From positions 1-58,955 of the forward strand of contig DASWYF010000052.1 in assembly GCA_036405135.1 (NCBI GenBank): 58,955 nt of DNA, in the 5' to 3' direction. The position numbers were made by a program, and so were the translations under genes. Source of the DNA: Verrucomicrobiia bacterium. GTDB taxonomy: Bacteria; Verrucomicrobiota; Verrucomicrobiia; Limisphaerales; JAEYXS01. Shown here piece by piece: positions 26,802 to 35,633 of the stretch (its first letter is position 1; each line of letters starts with the position of its first letter). The notes under the pieces were generated by a model that did no database searches, had not been told where the DNA came from, and worked only from the letters and a program-made list of their open reading frames with translations.

Positions 26802-27326
26802 TCATCTTTGAAAGTTCTCTCCGCTCAAAACCCAGTCAGGAACATTTGAAACAGTGTATGCCATCTCGGAATCATCGCCGGTGAACATCCTGATACTAAT
26901 CACGTAATCCATAGCCTTGGAGCTGTGCTTGGTCGCCAGCGTTAAGAAGTTCTTCACGATAACTTTCTGAAGTTCCGCATGGATTTTATTTTGAGCCAAG
27001 AGCTGCTCAAGATAAGCAATGCTGGTCGGTATATTGGTCAGACCATTGCCCGGTGAAACCCGAGTGGAACCTTTGACCCGCTTCATCAGGCGCCAACAGG
27101 GCTCGGGTGATGGGCCAAAATGTGTTTCCAACAGCCGGGATAAAGCCGTCTCCTCGATCACATTCCTGACCTTCCATCCGCCGATGAAGCAGGTCCGTTG
27201 GATGCGCCCGGAGTTGATATCAAAGGCGACGACCTCTTCTCGGGTGAGGTAAAGGAAAAGCGCCAGCGCGGGCAAAAACACAACCAGCCAAAGTTTGGCG
27301 CGACGTGAAATCCGGACCGTTTTCAT
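26802..27326 (-). CDS. Hypothetical protein with N-terminal membrane anchor
   Basis: 174 residues, no family recognised. A basic start MKTVRISRRAK leads into one hydrophobic segment LWLVVFLPALALFLYL, then about 145 soluble residues with VVAFDINSGRIQRTCFIGGWKVRNVIEETALSRLLETHFG and a C-terminal beta-rich part ending WVLSGENFQR. The mature part would lie outside the cytoplasm. The start ATG at 27326 is natural because it begins the anchor. No operon partner overlaps. Confidence 0.65.
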   Translation of the reverse strand: MKTVRISRRAKLWLVVFLPALALFLYLTREEVVAFDINSGRIQRTCFIGGWKVRNVIEETALSRLLETHFGPSPEPCWRLMKRVKGSTRVSPGNGLTNIPTSIAYLEQLLAQNKIHAELQKVIVKNFLTLATKHSSKAMDYVISIRMFTGDDSEMAYTVSNVPDWVLSGENFQR

Positions 27327-27410
27327 TGGGCACCTCTTTTCCTAAAACTTCGCGAGGCTTGCTTCTGAAACATAGCAGACCACAGCGGCACAAGCCAGCG
27401 GTGTTTGCTC

Positions 27411-27785
27411 TTACCCCACGCGAAAAGAAATCCGCACGATGGTTTCTTTACCGAAGCTGTGTTGAAGGCGGTCGAGGATTTCTTTGCGGCGGTAGCGGAC
27501 GATCTCGTTCAGCCACACGTTGCTATCCACGGAGACGAACAGGGTGCCTTTGTTCAGGCCGGTGGGTTGGGCGTGGGCGGTGATCTGCGGATCAATGAGA
27601 TGATTCCACACTTTGCCGATCTCAGCCTCGGAACGGCGACGGTCCAATCCCAAGCTGCCCATGACCTGCGAGACCAACGAGCCCGCAGGACGGCCTTTGT
27701 CCGCCGCCATCTTTTCAGCGGCGGCGACATTGTACCCGCGCCACGCGTTCAGGACGTGCGAGCGGTCGTTGGATTGATAGGCCAT
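27411..27785 (-). CDS. DUF721/DciA-like protein
   Basis: 124 residues. The C-terminal part VWNHLIDPQITAHAQPTGLNKGTLFVSVDSNVWLNEIVRYRRKEILDRLQHSFGKETIVRISFRVG is the DUF721 fold (KH-like, V-W-x-x-x-V/I-G-x-x-I-x-x-H-T/A pattern, then L-x-V-x-x-x-x-x-W-x-x-x-L). DciA, the founding member, loads or activates the replicative helicase DnaB in bacteria lacking DnaC. The first 50 residues are helical and basic and not conserved in the family. Whether this one serves replication is inferred from family only. Confidence 0.75.
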   Translation of the reverse strand: MAYQSNDRSHVLNAWRGYNVAAAEKMAADKGRPAGSLVSQVMGSLGLDRRRSEAEIGKVWNHLIDPQITAHAQPTGLNKGTLFVSVDSNVWLNEIVRYRRKEILDRLQHSFGKETIVRISFRVG

Positions 27786-27863
27786 CGGGGGAAAATATTA
27801 CTCACGAGACGGAGTAATGCGAGCAATTCACCGGTGAAGTTCTCCACCAACAATTCACAACTG

Positions 27864-28358
27864 CTATTTCAGGCTCTGGGCAAGCTGACGGGCCAGCCAC
27901 TCGGCTTGAGCTTTTTCGGGGATGTGATCGCCCAAAGTGACCTGTTTACCCGAATGCAGCCGTAGAACCAATCGGTGATAACCCCAAGTATGACTTTTGA
28001 CGGCGAAAATCCCTTCAATCTCCTCAGCCTTATAATCAGCGTGATGAGTGAAGAACCGCCAGTTTCCCTGCCAGCTCAGGCCATTTCGTCCTGTCTCTAC
28101 GCGAGTGGTGTTCAAGGGCAGGACACTCGCCACACAAATGGCCCAAACCGTCAGCAAGTGATTTGAACTTTCGAGAACGACACTGCTAAACACCAACGCC
28201 CAGACAGAGGCCAGCAAGCCGGACCGGAGAATGAGCATGGGATTGCGCCACGCAGGAAACTCGATGAGGCAACCATCCGCTGTCCGTGAACAACGGATCT
28301 TGGCATCGCCTTTCGGCCTGGAGTCATTCCACGTCTTCTGTGTGCTGGTGGTGCTCAT
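27864..28358 (-). CDS. Hypothetical membrane protein
   Basis: 164 residues, no family recognised. Two adjacent hydrophobic segments, MLILRSGLLASVWALVFSSVV and LLTVWAICVASVLPL, lie at about 41-80. A soluble C-terminal domain follows: ETGRNGLSWQGNWRFFTHHADYKAEEIEGIFAV and LVLRLHSGKQVTLGDHIPEKAQAEWLARQLAQSL. The latter half resembles the small PH-like or DUF-type domains attached to bacterial two-helix membrane proteins. Function unknown. Confidence 0.6.
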   Translation of the reverse strand: MSTTSTQKTWNDSRPKGDAKIRCSRTADGCLIEFPAWRNPMLILRSGLLASVWALVFSSVVLESSNHLLTVWAICVASVLPLNTTRVETGRNGLSWQGNWRFFTHHADYKAEEIEGIFAVKSHTWGYHRLVLRLHSGKQVTLGDHIPEKAQAEWLARQLAQSLK

Positions 28359-28445
28359 TCACGGATTCTATAGCTTCCACGATACACAACTGAGTCGAGG
28401 AGGGAAGCTCAGCTCCGCCTCCTCATTTCGGCGGCTACGAGACGA

Positions 28446-28826
28446 CTAGATATGCTTCGAGTCGTCGTGATCTTTCTTCACGTAACCGGACTCTTGGCGT
28501 TTGAAATTCACTTCGTTCTTCTTCACGTAGGCGGCGTAGACGTCATCGGCGCTCATGCCGAGGACTTGGGCCATGCTGATGAGGAAATGGAAAAGGTCCA
28601 CAACTTCCACACGGGCGTTCTGTTCATCGAACTTTTGGTATTTGGCCCACCATTTCCACGGGACGCTGTCGGTGAGCTCGGCCATCTCTTGCGACATGGC
28701 GCGGGTGTAGTTCAGTATCCACTTGGTCTTTTCCTCTTCCGTCATGCCGTCCGTATGCACGCCGATGCGTTCATTGAGCGCCTTCTGCATCCGAAAAAGT
28801 TCCCGCAACTGGTCTGGTTTTTCCAT
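28446..28826 (-). CDS. Dimeric-type dUTPase-like protein
   Basis: 126 residues. All-helical, with MSQEMAELTDSVPWKWWAKYQKFDEQNARVEVVDLFHFLISMAQVLGMSADDVYAAYVKKNEVNFKRQESGY. The E-x-x-E, E-x-x-D and later K-x-x-x-N-x-x-R-Q-x-x-G-Y elements match the dUTPase_2 / MazG-like superfamily that hydrolyses dUTP to dUMP using magnesium held by E-x-x-E and E-x-x-D. This keeps uracil out of DNA and supplies dUMP for dTTP. It could instead act on another nucleotide, since MazG relatives vary. Confidence 0.82.
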   Translation of the reverse strand: MEKPDQLRELFRMQKALNERIGVHTDGMTEEEKTKWILNYTRAMSQEMAELTDSVPWKWWAKYQKFDEQNARVEVVDLFHFLISMAQVLGMSADDVYAAYVKKNEVNFKRQESGYVKKDHDDSKHI

Positions 28827-28988
28827 GCGGGAAACGATTTAGGCACCGGGCATTTAGTGCAAGAGCAAAGTCCGTAGAAAAGCTCGGTCGCCCAAGCGCT
28901 TAAGATGAAAAAAGACAAATGAAGGCATCGAAAGAGACATAAAGCGGCGGCTTTTCATTTGGCGGGTGGCTTGTAGTATGTTTCGCAG

Positions 28989-30179
28989 ATGCAGAATACA
29001 GATCCTATCGCGGAGTTCATCGAGAGAATCGGCACGAGCCTGCAAGACGGCACGTTTGTGCGCTTGGTCTTGTCCGGGCCCACCCAGCCGGATGACGGCT
29101 TGGAGCGGGTGATGGTACGTCGCGTGGTATTGAAGCAGGTGCCGCATCTGGCGGTGACCTTCAAGCGGCGCACGAATGACATCGCCAAGAATTTGCCGAT
29201 GGAAAAAGCGATGAGCTGGATCGAGGAGCAAGTCCACGGCGAGTGGAAGAGCGTGCTGTTGGGCACGACGCAGAAGGACTGGCAACTGCACTTCCCGAGC
29301 AAGGGCAAGCCGCAGCTCTCCATGCATAAGGCGAGCGTGGCCACGGCTCCGACCGCGACGCATGATCGCGAGCGCGTTCGCATGCTGGATGCGTCTGCGA
29401 ATGACTGGCTCTCAGCACTCGGCGTGGTGGATCACACGGGCAAGGTGTTGCCCTCCATGAACGACAAGCACCGGCAGATCAACCGTTACCTGGAGATCCT
29501 TTCACACTTGCTGGATGATTGCGGATGGCGACCGGGCCAGCCGTTGAACATCGCGGACATGGGTTGCGGGAAGGGTTACCTGACCTTCGCCATCTGGCAT
29601 TGGCTGCGCCGCACGAAGAATTCACCGGTGGAAGTGTTGGGTGTGGAAGCGCGTCCTGACTTGGTCGAGAAGACGAATGGCATCGCACAGGAGATCAATG
29701 CAGAGGGATTGACCTTCATGGAAGGGACGATCGAGAGCGCGCGGGTGAAGGAAATCGAGGTGTTGATCGCCTTGCACGCGTGCAATACGGCTACGGATGA
29801 GGCGTTGCGACAGGGCATCGATCTGCGCTCCAAACTCATCGTGGTGGCGCCGTGCTGCCATAAGGAAGTGCGCCCGCAAATGCAGCATCCGATGGTACTC
29901 GCGCCGGTCTTGCGTCACGGCGTGATGGAAGAGCGCATGGCGGAATGGGCTACGGATGGCTTGCGTGCGCTGTATCTGGAATGGGCTGGTTACAAGACGA
30001 AGGTGTTCGAGTTCGTTTCGTCCGAGCATACGCCGAAGAACCTGATGATCGCCGCAGTGCGTGATGGTGAGCCTTTTGTGAATCACGCAGCGAAGGAACG
30101 GATCGAGGAGATGAAGAAGTTCTTCGGGATCAAGAAACACAGCCTGGATTCTCTGCTGAAGGTGGAGATACCGAAGTGA
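28989..30179 (+). CDS. Class I SAM-dependent methyltransferase (methyltransf_32-like)
   Basis: 396 residues. The middle carries the SAM-binding fold: NIADMGCGKGYLTFAIWHWL (motif I D-x-G-C-G-K-G), VLGVEARPDLVEKTNG (motif II acid), LIALHACNTATDEALRQGID and VVAPCCHKEVRPQM. The A-L-H-A-C-x-x-A-T-D-x-A and A-P-C-C-H-K strings are typical of the family of THUMP-less RNA or protein methyltransferases grouped as PF13679. The N-terminal 150 residues are an extra domain of unknown role. Start ATG 28989 lacks a clear ribosome site. The substrate is not known. Confidence 0.85.
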   Translation: MQNTDPIAEFIERIGTSLQDGTFVRLVLSGPTQPDDGLERVMVRRVVLKQVPHLAVTFKRRTNDIAKNLPMEKAMSWIEEQVHGEWKSVLLGTTQKDWQLHFPSKGKPQLSMHKASVATAPTATHDRERVRMLDASANDWLSALGVVDHTGKVLPSMNDKHRQINRYLEILSHLLDDCGWRPGQPLNIADMGCGKGYLTFAIWHWLRRTKNSPVEVLGVEARPDLVEKTNGIAQEINAEGLTFMEGTIESARVKEIEVLIALHACNTATDEALRQGIDLRSKLIVVAPCCHKEVRPQMQHPMVLAPVLRHGVMEERMAEWATDGLRALYLEWAGYKTKVFEFVSSEHTPKNLMIAAVRDGEPFVNHAAKERIEEMKKFFGIKKHSLDSLLKVEIPK

Positions 30180-30339
30180 GGCGGAGCGTGCCCGTCCTAG
30201 GGCACAGCAAGGTGAAATGCTTCAGTTGGCAGCAGAAAGGTTGATGGCTGAGAGAGTATCGTTATACGCGAGCTTTCCGGCAAAAGGTGAACTGCCTTTG
30301 CTCAGGTGAATTGCTGTACCCGAGGACAGGCAGGCTCCA

Positions 30340-31725
30340 TCACCGGTTCGGCCTTACTTGGCGGTCGAGTTCGTTCACCTTGTTAGCGATGGGCTCTTCC
30401 ACACCTGCGGCCCATGGACCGGGATGCGTGGGGCTGAAGAGCATCGCGCCGCCGCCTTCGTAGCCACCTTCTTTCAGGATGCGTTCACTGGGAATGTAAC
30501 CCATGACGTCATTGGAATATCCGGCCACCCACACGGCGGAACCCCTATTTCCGAACTCTCGTTTGAAACGGAGCGAATAATCCACGACGACTTCGCCGCC
30601 GAGAGCGATGAGCTTAACTTCGTTGCCGAGCTGTACCACTTGTACAGGATAGGGATAGGTCTTGGGTAGCGCTCCATCTTTGGCGATGCGATCAAGCATG
30701 CGTTGGGCGTGAATGACTTGGTATTTGTCTTTTGATTGGAGACGTGCGGTGAGTTCTTCACGAGTGGGCGGAGTGGCGTAAGTGAGATCAATCTCGGCAT
30801 AGGCGGATTTGAGTGAACCAGTGAGCGGCTTGGCGGTGGCGAAGAGCGCGGCCTCAACTGAGGTGGCTAGGGAACGACCATGCTTTTGTGCGAGGTCAAT
30901 CGTTCCGCGCGGATAGGGATTCTGATCACCGCCGCAACCCGTCATGAAGAGCGCGGTGACGCCGGGATTGTCTGCTTGCAGATATTCCTGGGCGAAACCG
31001 GCGTAATCGCCGCAAAACTGATAGAAGCTCAAGGTGGTATTATGGCAGGCATAACCGAAGAGGACGGCGCGCAGCTTGCCATCGGGGCCATCAACGCGGA
31101 GCACGGGGACATCGTGATCTACAGGGCCATCAGGGTTCGGGGCATTGCGGTAGTCGCCGTTCGGCAGAGGCAGTCGGCGGTTCATGGCGAAACCGCAACG
31201 GGCGTGGGTATAGGCGATCTTAGAGGGAGCGAGTTGTTTGAGAGCATCCCCGATGAGGGCGAACACCTTGTTCTCCAAGTCTTCGCCATAGCGTTCTCCC
31301 TGTAGCGTAGGGTTGAATTCAACTTCATCAGATGGTGTGCGACCGACGCGAAATTCTGGTCCGCAATGGGTGTGCGAGGCGTTCAGGATGAATTGCTCGG
31401 GCTTGAGTTGATGAGCGGTAAGCAGGCGTTTCTCCAGGCTCTTGCGCATGATGCGGGGGATACCGATGAGATCGACGGTCACGAATACCATACGAGAGCC
31501 GTTGGCATCTTCGATGGCGAGGGCTTTGGCGAAGAGGTCTTGAGCCTTGCCTTCGGAGGGTTTGTTACGCGAAGCGTAACCGGCCATGAACATGTTTGTG
31601 GCGGGAGTGATGACGGTGGTGGAGACGCCTGCTTTCCAAGTGAGGCTATTACTTGCAGCGGGTTGCGCTGAGGAACTGATAGCGAAACTCAAGAGGCCGG
31701 CCAGCAAGATGAGTAATGCAGACAT
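30340..31725 (-). CDS. Neutral/alkaline non-lysosomal ceramidase-family protein
   Basis: 461 residues with a signal peptide (MSALLILLAGLLSFAISSSA). The mature part begins WKAGVSTTVITPATNMFMAGYASR, the conserved opening of the neutral ceramidase N-terminal domain. NASHTHCGPEF carries the zinc-ligand H-T-H-x-G-P. LFGYACHNTTL has the metal-site histidine, and MTGCGGDQNPYPRG holds the G-x-x-G-D-x-N-P active-site loop. Only the catalytic domain is present; the C-terminal Ig-like part of full ceramidases is missing. This short form is frequent in Planctomycetes and Verrucomicrobia and its true substrate is unsettled. Confidence 0.87.
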   Translation of the reverse strand: MSALLILLAGLLSFAISSSAQPAASNSLTWKAGVSTTVITPATNMFMAGYASRNKPSEGKAQDLFAKALAIEDANGSRMVFVTVDLIGIPRIMRKSLEKRLLTAHQLKPEQFILNASHTHCGPEFRVGRTPSDEVEFNPTLQGERYGEDLENKVFALIGDALKQLAPSKIAYTHARCGFAMNRRLPLPNGDYRNAPNPDGPVDHDVPVLRVDGPDGKLRAVLFGYACHNTTLSFYQFCGDYAGFAQEYLQADNPGVTALFMTGCGGDQNPYPRGTIDLAQKHGRSLATSVEAALFATAKPLTGSLKSAYAEIDLTYATPPTREELTARLQSKDKYQVIHAQRMLDRIAKDGALPKTYPYPVQVVQLGNEVKLIALGGEVVVDYSLRFKREFGNRGSAVWVAGYSNDVMGYIPSERILKEGGYEGGGAMLFSPTHPGPWAAGVEEPIANKVNELDRQVRPNR

Positions 31726-31854
31726 GGGATGGGTTTACTGCATCTGACGTGGATTGTCATCTGCTGCTTCATTTCATCGCTATAAATGCGATGGGAAATT
31801 CTACTCGTCACACACGGGGCTGCGTGATGAACTTTCATCGTCACAGGCAGGCAC

Positions 31855-32526
31855 ATGGAAATACTTTTTGTTGTTCTCTTCATCGGCTTTGTCATCGGTG
31901 CCGTCATCTTGGGCGGGATCGCCGCGAAAAAACGGCGTGAAGCGTTTGAACTGGTGGCGGCACAGCTCGGGTTGCGATTCTCGGCTGAAAAGGACCGGGG
32001 CATCGCGGACCGCTATTCCTTTCTCAACAAGCTTGACCAGGGATCCAACCGGTATGCTTACAACATCCTTTCCGGCACCTTTTCCGGGCACCAAGTCATG
32101 GTCTTCGACTACCATTACGAAACGTATTCCCGGGACAACAAAGGCAACCGCCGGACACATCACCACTATTTTTCATTCTTCATGCTGATGCTTGATCGTT
32201 CGTTTCCCGAGCTGACCATCGGGCCAGAGGGTTTTCTCTCCAAGTTCGCGCAGGTGTTCGGATACGATGACATCGACTTTGAATCGCATGAGTTCTCGCG
32301 GCAGTTTTGCGTGCGGTCCAAGGACAAGAAGTTCGCCTATGATATCTGCCATGCGCGGGCAATGGAATATCTGCTGGCGAATCCGGATCTGGTCATCGAG
32401 ATCGAAGGGCCGGTGCTGGCCATCGCATTTTCGCGCTGTCTGGAGCCCGGACAAATCCCCGGAAATCTGGAGCGTTTGCTCGCCTTGCGCAAATTGATGC
32501 CGGAGTATCTTTTCAACCAACGATAA
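31855..32526 (+). CDS. Membrane-anchored protein paired with LemA
   Basis: 223 residues, one N-terminal transmembrane helix (ILFVVLFIGFVIGAVILGGIA) followed by a soluble domain: FELVAAQLGLRFSAEKDRGI, FSGHQVMVFDYHYET, and SFPELTIGPEGFLSKFAQVFGYDDIDFESHEFSRQFCV. This arrangement resembles small DUF-type proteins beside LemA genes, but no family is claimed. The LemA gene starts 2 bases after its stop, so they are almost surely co-expressed. Role unknown. Confidence 0.7.
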   Translation: MEILFVVLFIGFVIGAVILGGIAAKKRREAFELVAAQLGLRFSAEKDRGIADRYSFLNKLDQGSNRYAYNILSGTFSGHQVMVFDYHYETYSRDNKGNRRTHHHYFSFFMLMLDRSFPELTIGPEGFLSKFAQVFGYDDIDFESHEFSRQFCVRSKDKKFAYDICHARAMEYLLANPDLVIEIEGPVLAIAFSRCLEPGQIPGNLERLLALRKLMPEYLFNQR

Positions 32527-32528
32527 CC

Positions 32529-33080
32529 ATGCCTGCGATCTTGATCTTAGCTGTAATCATCCTGCTGCCGTTGATGTATGTGGTGCTGCAATACAACGGA
32601 CTCATCGCGCTGCGGAACCACATCCGCGATGCGTGGGCGAACATTGATACGGAGCTGAACCGACGGTATGATCTGATCCCGAATCTGGTCGCGACGGTGA
32701 AGGGCTATGCGGCGCATGAGAAGGAAACGCTGGAGAAGGTGATCGAATTGCGGAACCGGTGTGCGGCCGGGGCGCAGGGAAACCGGCAGGAGGATGAGAA
32801 ACAACTGGTGGATGGTTTGCAGCGCTTGCTGGCGGTGGTGGAGAATTATCCCCAACTGAAAGCCGATCAGCATTTTCTGAAACTTCAGCAGGAGCTGGTG
32901 AACACGGAGGACCGTATTCAAGCCGCGCGTCGTTTCTACAATGGCAATGTGCGGGATTACCGGAACAAGTGTGAGATGTTTCCGAGCAGCCTGATCGCCA
33001 GCGCGTTCAATTTCGCGCCAATCGATTATTTCAATGTAGATTCAGCCGTGCGGGATCAAGTGCCATCGGCGCAGTTTTGA
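32529..33080 (+). CDS. LemA family protein
   Basis: 183 residues. The single N-terminal transmembrane helix (ILILAVIILLPLMYVVLQYNGLIALRN) leads into the LemA helical bundle: AWANIDTELNRRYDLIPNLVATVKGYAAHEKETLEKVIELR is the family signature (W-x-x-I-x-x-x-L-x-R-R-x-D-L-I-P-N-L). Then come LLAVVENYPQLKADQHFLKLQQELVNTEDRIQAARRFYNGNVRDYR and a C-terminal F-P. LemA proteins are envelope proteins of unsettled function. Convergent with the phosphodiesterase gene 11 bases further on. Confidence 0.93.
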   Translation: MPAILILAVIILLPLMYVVLQYNGLIALRNHIRDAWANIDTELNRRYDLIPNLVATVKGYAAHEKETLEKVIELRNRCAAGAQGNRQEDEKQLVDGLQRLLAVVENYPQLKADQHFLKLQQELVNTEDRIQAARRFYNGNVRDYRNKCEMFPSSLIASAFNFAPIDYFNVDSAVRDQVPSAQF

Positions 33081-33091
33081 TCCAATTCCGA

Positions 33092-34450
33092 TTACTTCAG
33101 CAATTCCTTCAGCACACGGCCATCCACATCCGGCATGGTGAGGCCGAGGATGTGGGCGGTGGTGGGAGCGATGTCGAGATTAGTGATACGGTCGATTTTG
33201 ACACCGCGCTTCACAGCGGCACCACTGATGATGAACGTGCCGTCAAGTTGCGGATCGGTGTTCAGATAACCGTGATGGCCGGGATAGGCATCTGAGGTCA
33301 CTTCGGTGATGGGCGTATCGAGGACGTGAGAGGCGTTGAAGGCGTAGCCGGATTTCGCGAAGAGCAGGAGATCGGGGGATTGCTTGTTCACATCCGGAGT
33401 GGCGATGCCGTACTTGGCGTAGTCTTTAGGTTCTACCAACTCGGCGATGCCTTCCAGACCCGACAGCAGGGATTTAGCTTTGGCAATCGTTTCGGCTTTG
33501 TTCGCGGAGTTCACCGCGTAGAAGAGGCCGACACCACCGGAGGCCATCACGTAGCCATCGCAGCTCTTGATGCTGGGGCCAGCGGCCTGGATGAGGCCGT
33601 TCTGGCGCAGGATGACGTTCGGGCGGATGAGTTTTTGCGCGGTCTTAAAGCCGTGATCGGTGACGATGATGATGGTGGTCTTTTCACGCAGCTTGGCACG
33701 ATCGAGGGCGTCTATGAGTTCGCGGATGCATGTATCGGCGTAAGCATAGGCAGTGAGGCTGGCCATGGAGCCTGGGCCATATTTGTGGTTGTTCGCGTCC
33801 GTGTTCAGCAGATGGAAATAAAGAAGGTTCGGCTTGTGCTTCTCCATGATGTGCACAGCAGCGCGGGTCCACATGAGATCGCGCCAAGGAGGATTCCCGC
33901 GGTTGAAGTCATCCAATTCTGGCTGCGTGATCAAACCGGCTTTGACCATCTCCTGTTCGATCTGGCCTTTGGGGTTCGGGCGCTCGGCGAAGTCCCAGTT
34001 GAAAGTGTTCGCATTGGTGGTGGGCACCCAATCGACATGCGCAGTGGTGAGGCCAGCTTTGAATGCATAGTCATACACCGTGGGCACGCGGACAATCTCG
34101 CCCTTGTCACGCCATTGCTCGATCTTCGGCGGCTGTGCATTGCCGGGGAAGGTGAGCAGGCCGTTATACATCGTGTGATGTTTCGCGGGGGTAACGCCGG
34201 TAGCGAGGGTGGCGTGGTTGATCCACGTCACGGAGGGATTGGAGACCTTCATCGGTGCGCTGATGCCTTCAGCGGCCAGCTTGCGCAATGTGGGCATGGG
34301 CAGCTTGGAATCTTCCCAGATCCAATGCGGGAAACCATCCACAGTGATGACGATGACGTGTTGGTCTTTGGCAGGAGCGGCTTGGACCAACGGAACCAAG
34401 GCGAGGCAAGCTATCGCCAAAACAAGAGCGGTTAAGGAACGTGAACGCAT
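33092..34450 (-). CDS. Secreted alkaline-phosphatase-superfamily phosphodiesterase (PF01663-like)
   Basis: About 452 residues from ATG 34450, chosen because MRSRSLTALVLAIACLALVPLVQA is a full signal peptide. HVIVITVDGFPHWIWEDSKLP supplies the first metal aspartate. VSNPSVTWINHATLATG holds the nucleophile (threonine or serine of the T/S-x-x-x-N-H-A-T-L pattern). LLYFHLLNTDANNHKYGPG, IIIVTDHGFKT and DAYPGHHGYLN carry the other metal ligands. This is the nucleotide pyrophosphatase/phosphodiesterase branch. It acts outside the cytoplasm; its substrate is unknown. Confidence 0.87.
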   Translation of the reverse strand: MRSRSLTALVLAIACLALVPLVQAAPAKDQHVIVITVDGFPHWIWEDSKLPMPTLRKLAAEGISAPMKVSNPSVTWINHATLATGVTPAKHHTMYNGLLTFPGNAQPPKIEQWRDKGEIVRVPTVYDYAFKAGLTTAHVDWVPTTNANTFNWDFAERPNPKGQIEQEMVKAGLITQPELDDFNRGNPPWRDLMWTRAAVHIMEKHKPNLLYFHLLNTDANNHKYGPGSMASLTAYAYADTCIRELIDALDRAKLREKTTIIIVTDHGFKTAQKLIRPNVILRQNGLIQAAGPSIKSCDGYVMASGGVGLFYAVNSANKAETIAKAKSLLSGLEGIAELVEPKDYAKYGIATPDVNKQSPDLLLFAKSGYAFNASHVLDTPITEVTSDAYPGHHGYLNTDPQLDGTFIISGAAVKRGVKIDRITNLDIAPTTAHILGLTMPDVDGRVLKELLK

Positions 34451-34558
34451 AGGATGAATGACATCCAAGCGCAGATGTTTATTCAGGGCAAGAGTGCTTG
34501 TGTATCATTTCGGTGGCGTCGCATTGCACCGTAAGGGCTTGCGGCGTACACTTTTGTT

Positions 34559-34945
34559 GTGACCTTGACCGATCCACCGGCAGAAAAATCGACCGCGATG
34601 CAGAAACTTCGCGCGTGGTGGTTTACCCGTGAGCAGTGGCAGCGTTGGGCGATGATGATGGCGGCCATCATCATCCTGATATTCGCGGTGGAACGCTGGC
34701 AGCGTTGGGAGCAGACGGGCAAGGCCCTCGGGCAAAAGACTTGGGAACGTGGCGGAGTGATCCAACTGGATGAGAACAACGACGGCGTCATCGACCAGGA
34801 GAAGCGGCCCGGCAAATTACCGGGAGAATTCACCATCCGGAAGGATGCAAACTTCGACGGGATGTTTGACATCCGTTACCGTCAGATGACGAATGGCATC
34901 GCTACAGATCTGGAGACGATCAAGGAAAGCGCGCCGAGACGGTGA
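34559..34945 (+). CDS. Hypothetical membrane protein with EF-hand-like loop
   Basis: 128 residues from a GTG at 34559, or 115 from ATG 34598. One transmembrane helix (RWAMMMAAIIILIFAVERW) precedes a soluble tail in which DENNDGVIDQE has the spacing of a calcium-binding EF-hand loop (D-x-N-x-D-G-x-I-x-x-E) and KDANFDGMFDIRY resembles a second degenerate one. Calcium binding is an inference. It ends 4 bases from the convergent neighbour. Confidence 0.6.
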   Translation: MTLTDPPAEKSTAMQKLRAWWFTREQWQRWAMMMAAIIILIFAVERWQRWEQTGKALGQKTWERGGVIQLDENNDGVIDQEKRPGKLPGEFTIRKDANFDGMFDIRYRQMTNGIATDLETIKESAPRR

Positions 34946-34949
34946 TATG

Positions 34950-35477
34950 TCAAACTGCTGCGGGAACTTCCGCTGATGTCCGCATGCTGGATATCTGCGC
35001 TTCTGGCTCTGCTATATGCGCGAAGAAATCCACCCCATACCTCCCGGCCAGAGTTTGCAGGCGGTCAAATGGCAGGCCGCTGGCACGTGCAGCCACAGAA
35101 TAGCCTTCCAAGAAAACGAAAAGGGCACGATTGGTGGAGGAGGACCCGGCCAGCCATTGCTCCAGCTTTTGCTCCACGTTCGCAGGCAATGAAACGGAGG
35201 CATCTGCGGCAAGCATGGCCACCTCAGAAGCCTGCAAAGAAGCATCGATGGAGGTTTTAAGAGCCGATTCCTTCAATGCATCAAACTGCCAGGCAGTGAA
35301 CTGGATTACGCGGTTGGTTTCTAATGTGTGCGCAAGGCCGGAGACAATTTTTCGGGAGCGTTCAAGCGTATTGCTGCAGTCATAAAAGATCGCCATGCGC
35401 AATGCGGGAGAAGCGGGGTTGGCCTGTGCCGGGTTTTGGTCGTTGTTCAATATCAGCCGGCTTCTCTTATAAAGCAT
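34950..35477 (-). CDS. Protein of unknown family, paralogue of the one at 23852-24397
   Basis: 175 residues from ATG 35477; an ATG at 35396 (MAIFYDCSNTLERS) is an alternative. Lacks signal peptide and membrane helices. A first strand MAIFYDCS is followed by helices and by a conserved end: ALFVFLEGYSVAARASGLPF and DRLQTLAGRYGVDFFAHIAEPEA. That end is closely matched by the protein at 23852-24397, including F-L-E-G-x-S-x-A-A-R and G-V-D-F-x-A-H-I-A. The first strand followed by D/E residues recalls response-regulator or PIN-like folds, but no domain is claimed. Not in an operon with its neighbours. Confidence 0.68.
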   Translation of the reverse strand: MLYKRSRLILNNDQNPAQANPASPALRMAIFYDCSNTLERSRKIVSGLAHTLETNRVIQFTAWQFDALKESALKTSIDASLQASEVAMLAADASVSLPANVEQKLEQWLAGSSSTNRALFVFLEGYSVAARASGLPFDRLQTLAGRYGVDFFAHIAEPEAQISSMRTSAEVPAAV

Positions 35478-35633
35478 GCCGTCAGAATGGAGATTATCTT
35501 TTTTATAAACCATCCGCCTCACTACGTGGACACACTAAGGGATGTACTTAGGCTTTGGGACACTGCTCTCCCTTATCACATCCGCACTCCCCCATTGCCC
35601 GCCTCCTCCATTTCTTATAGAACATGCTCATCC

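Noticed and set aside
33326..34435. Plus-strand frame of 369 codons
   Set aside because: Antisense of the phosphodiesterase gene.
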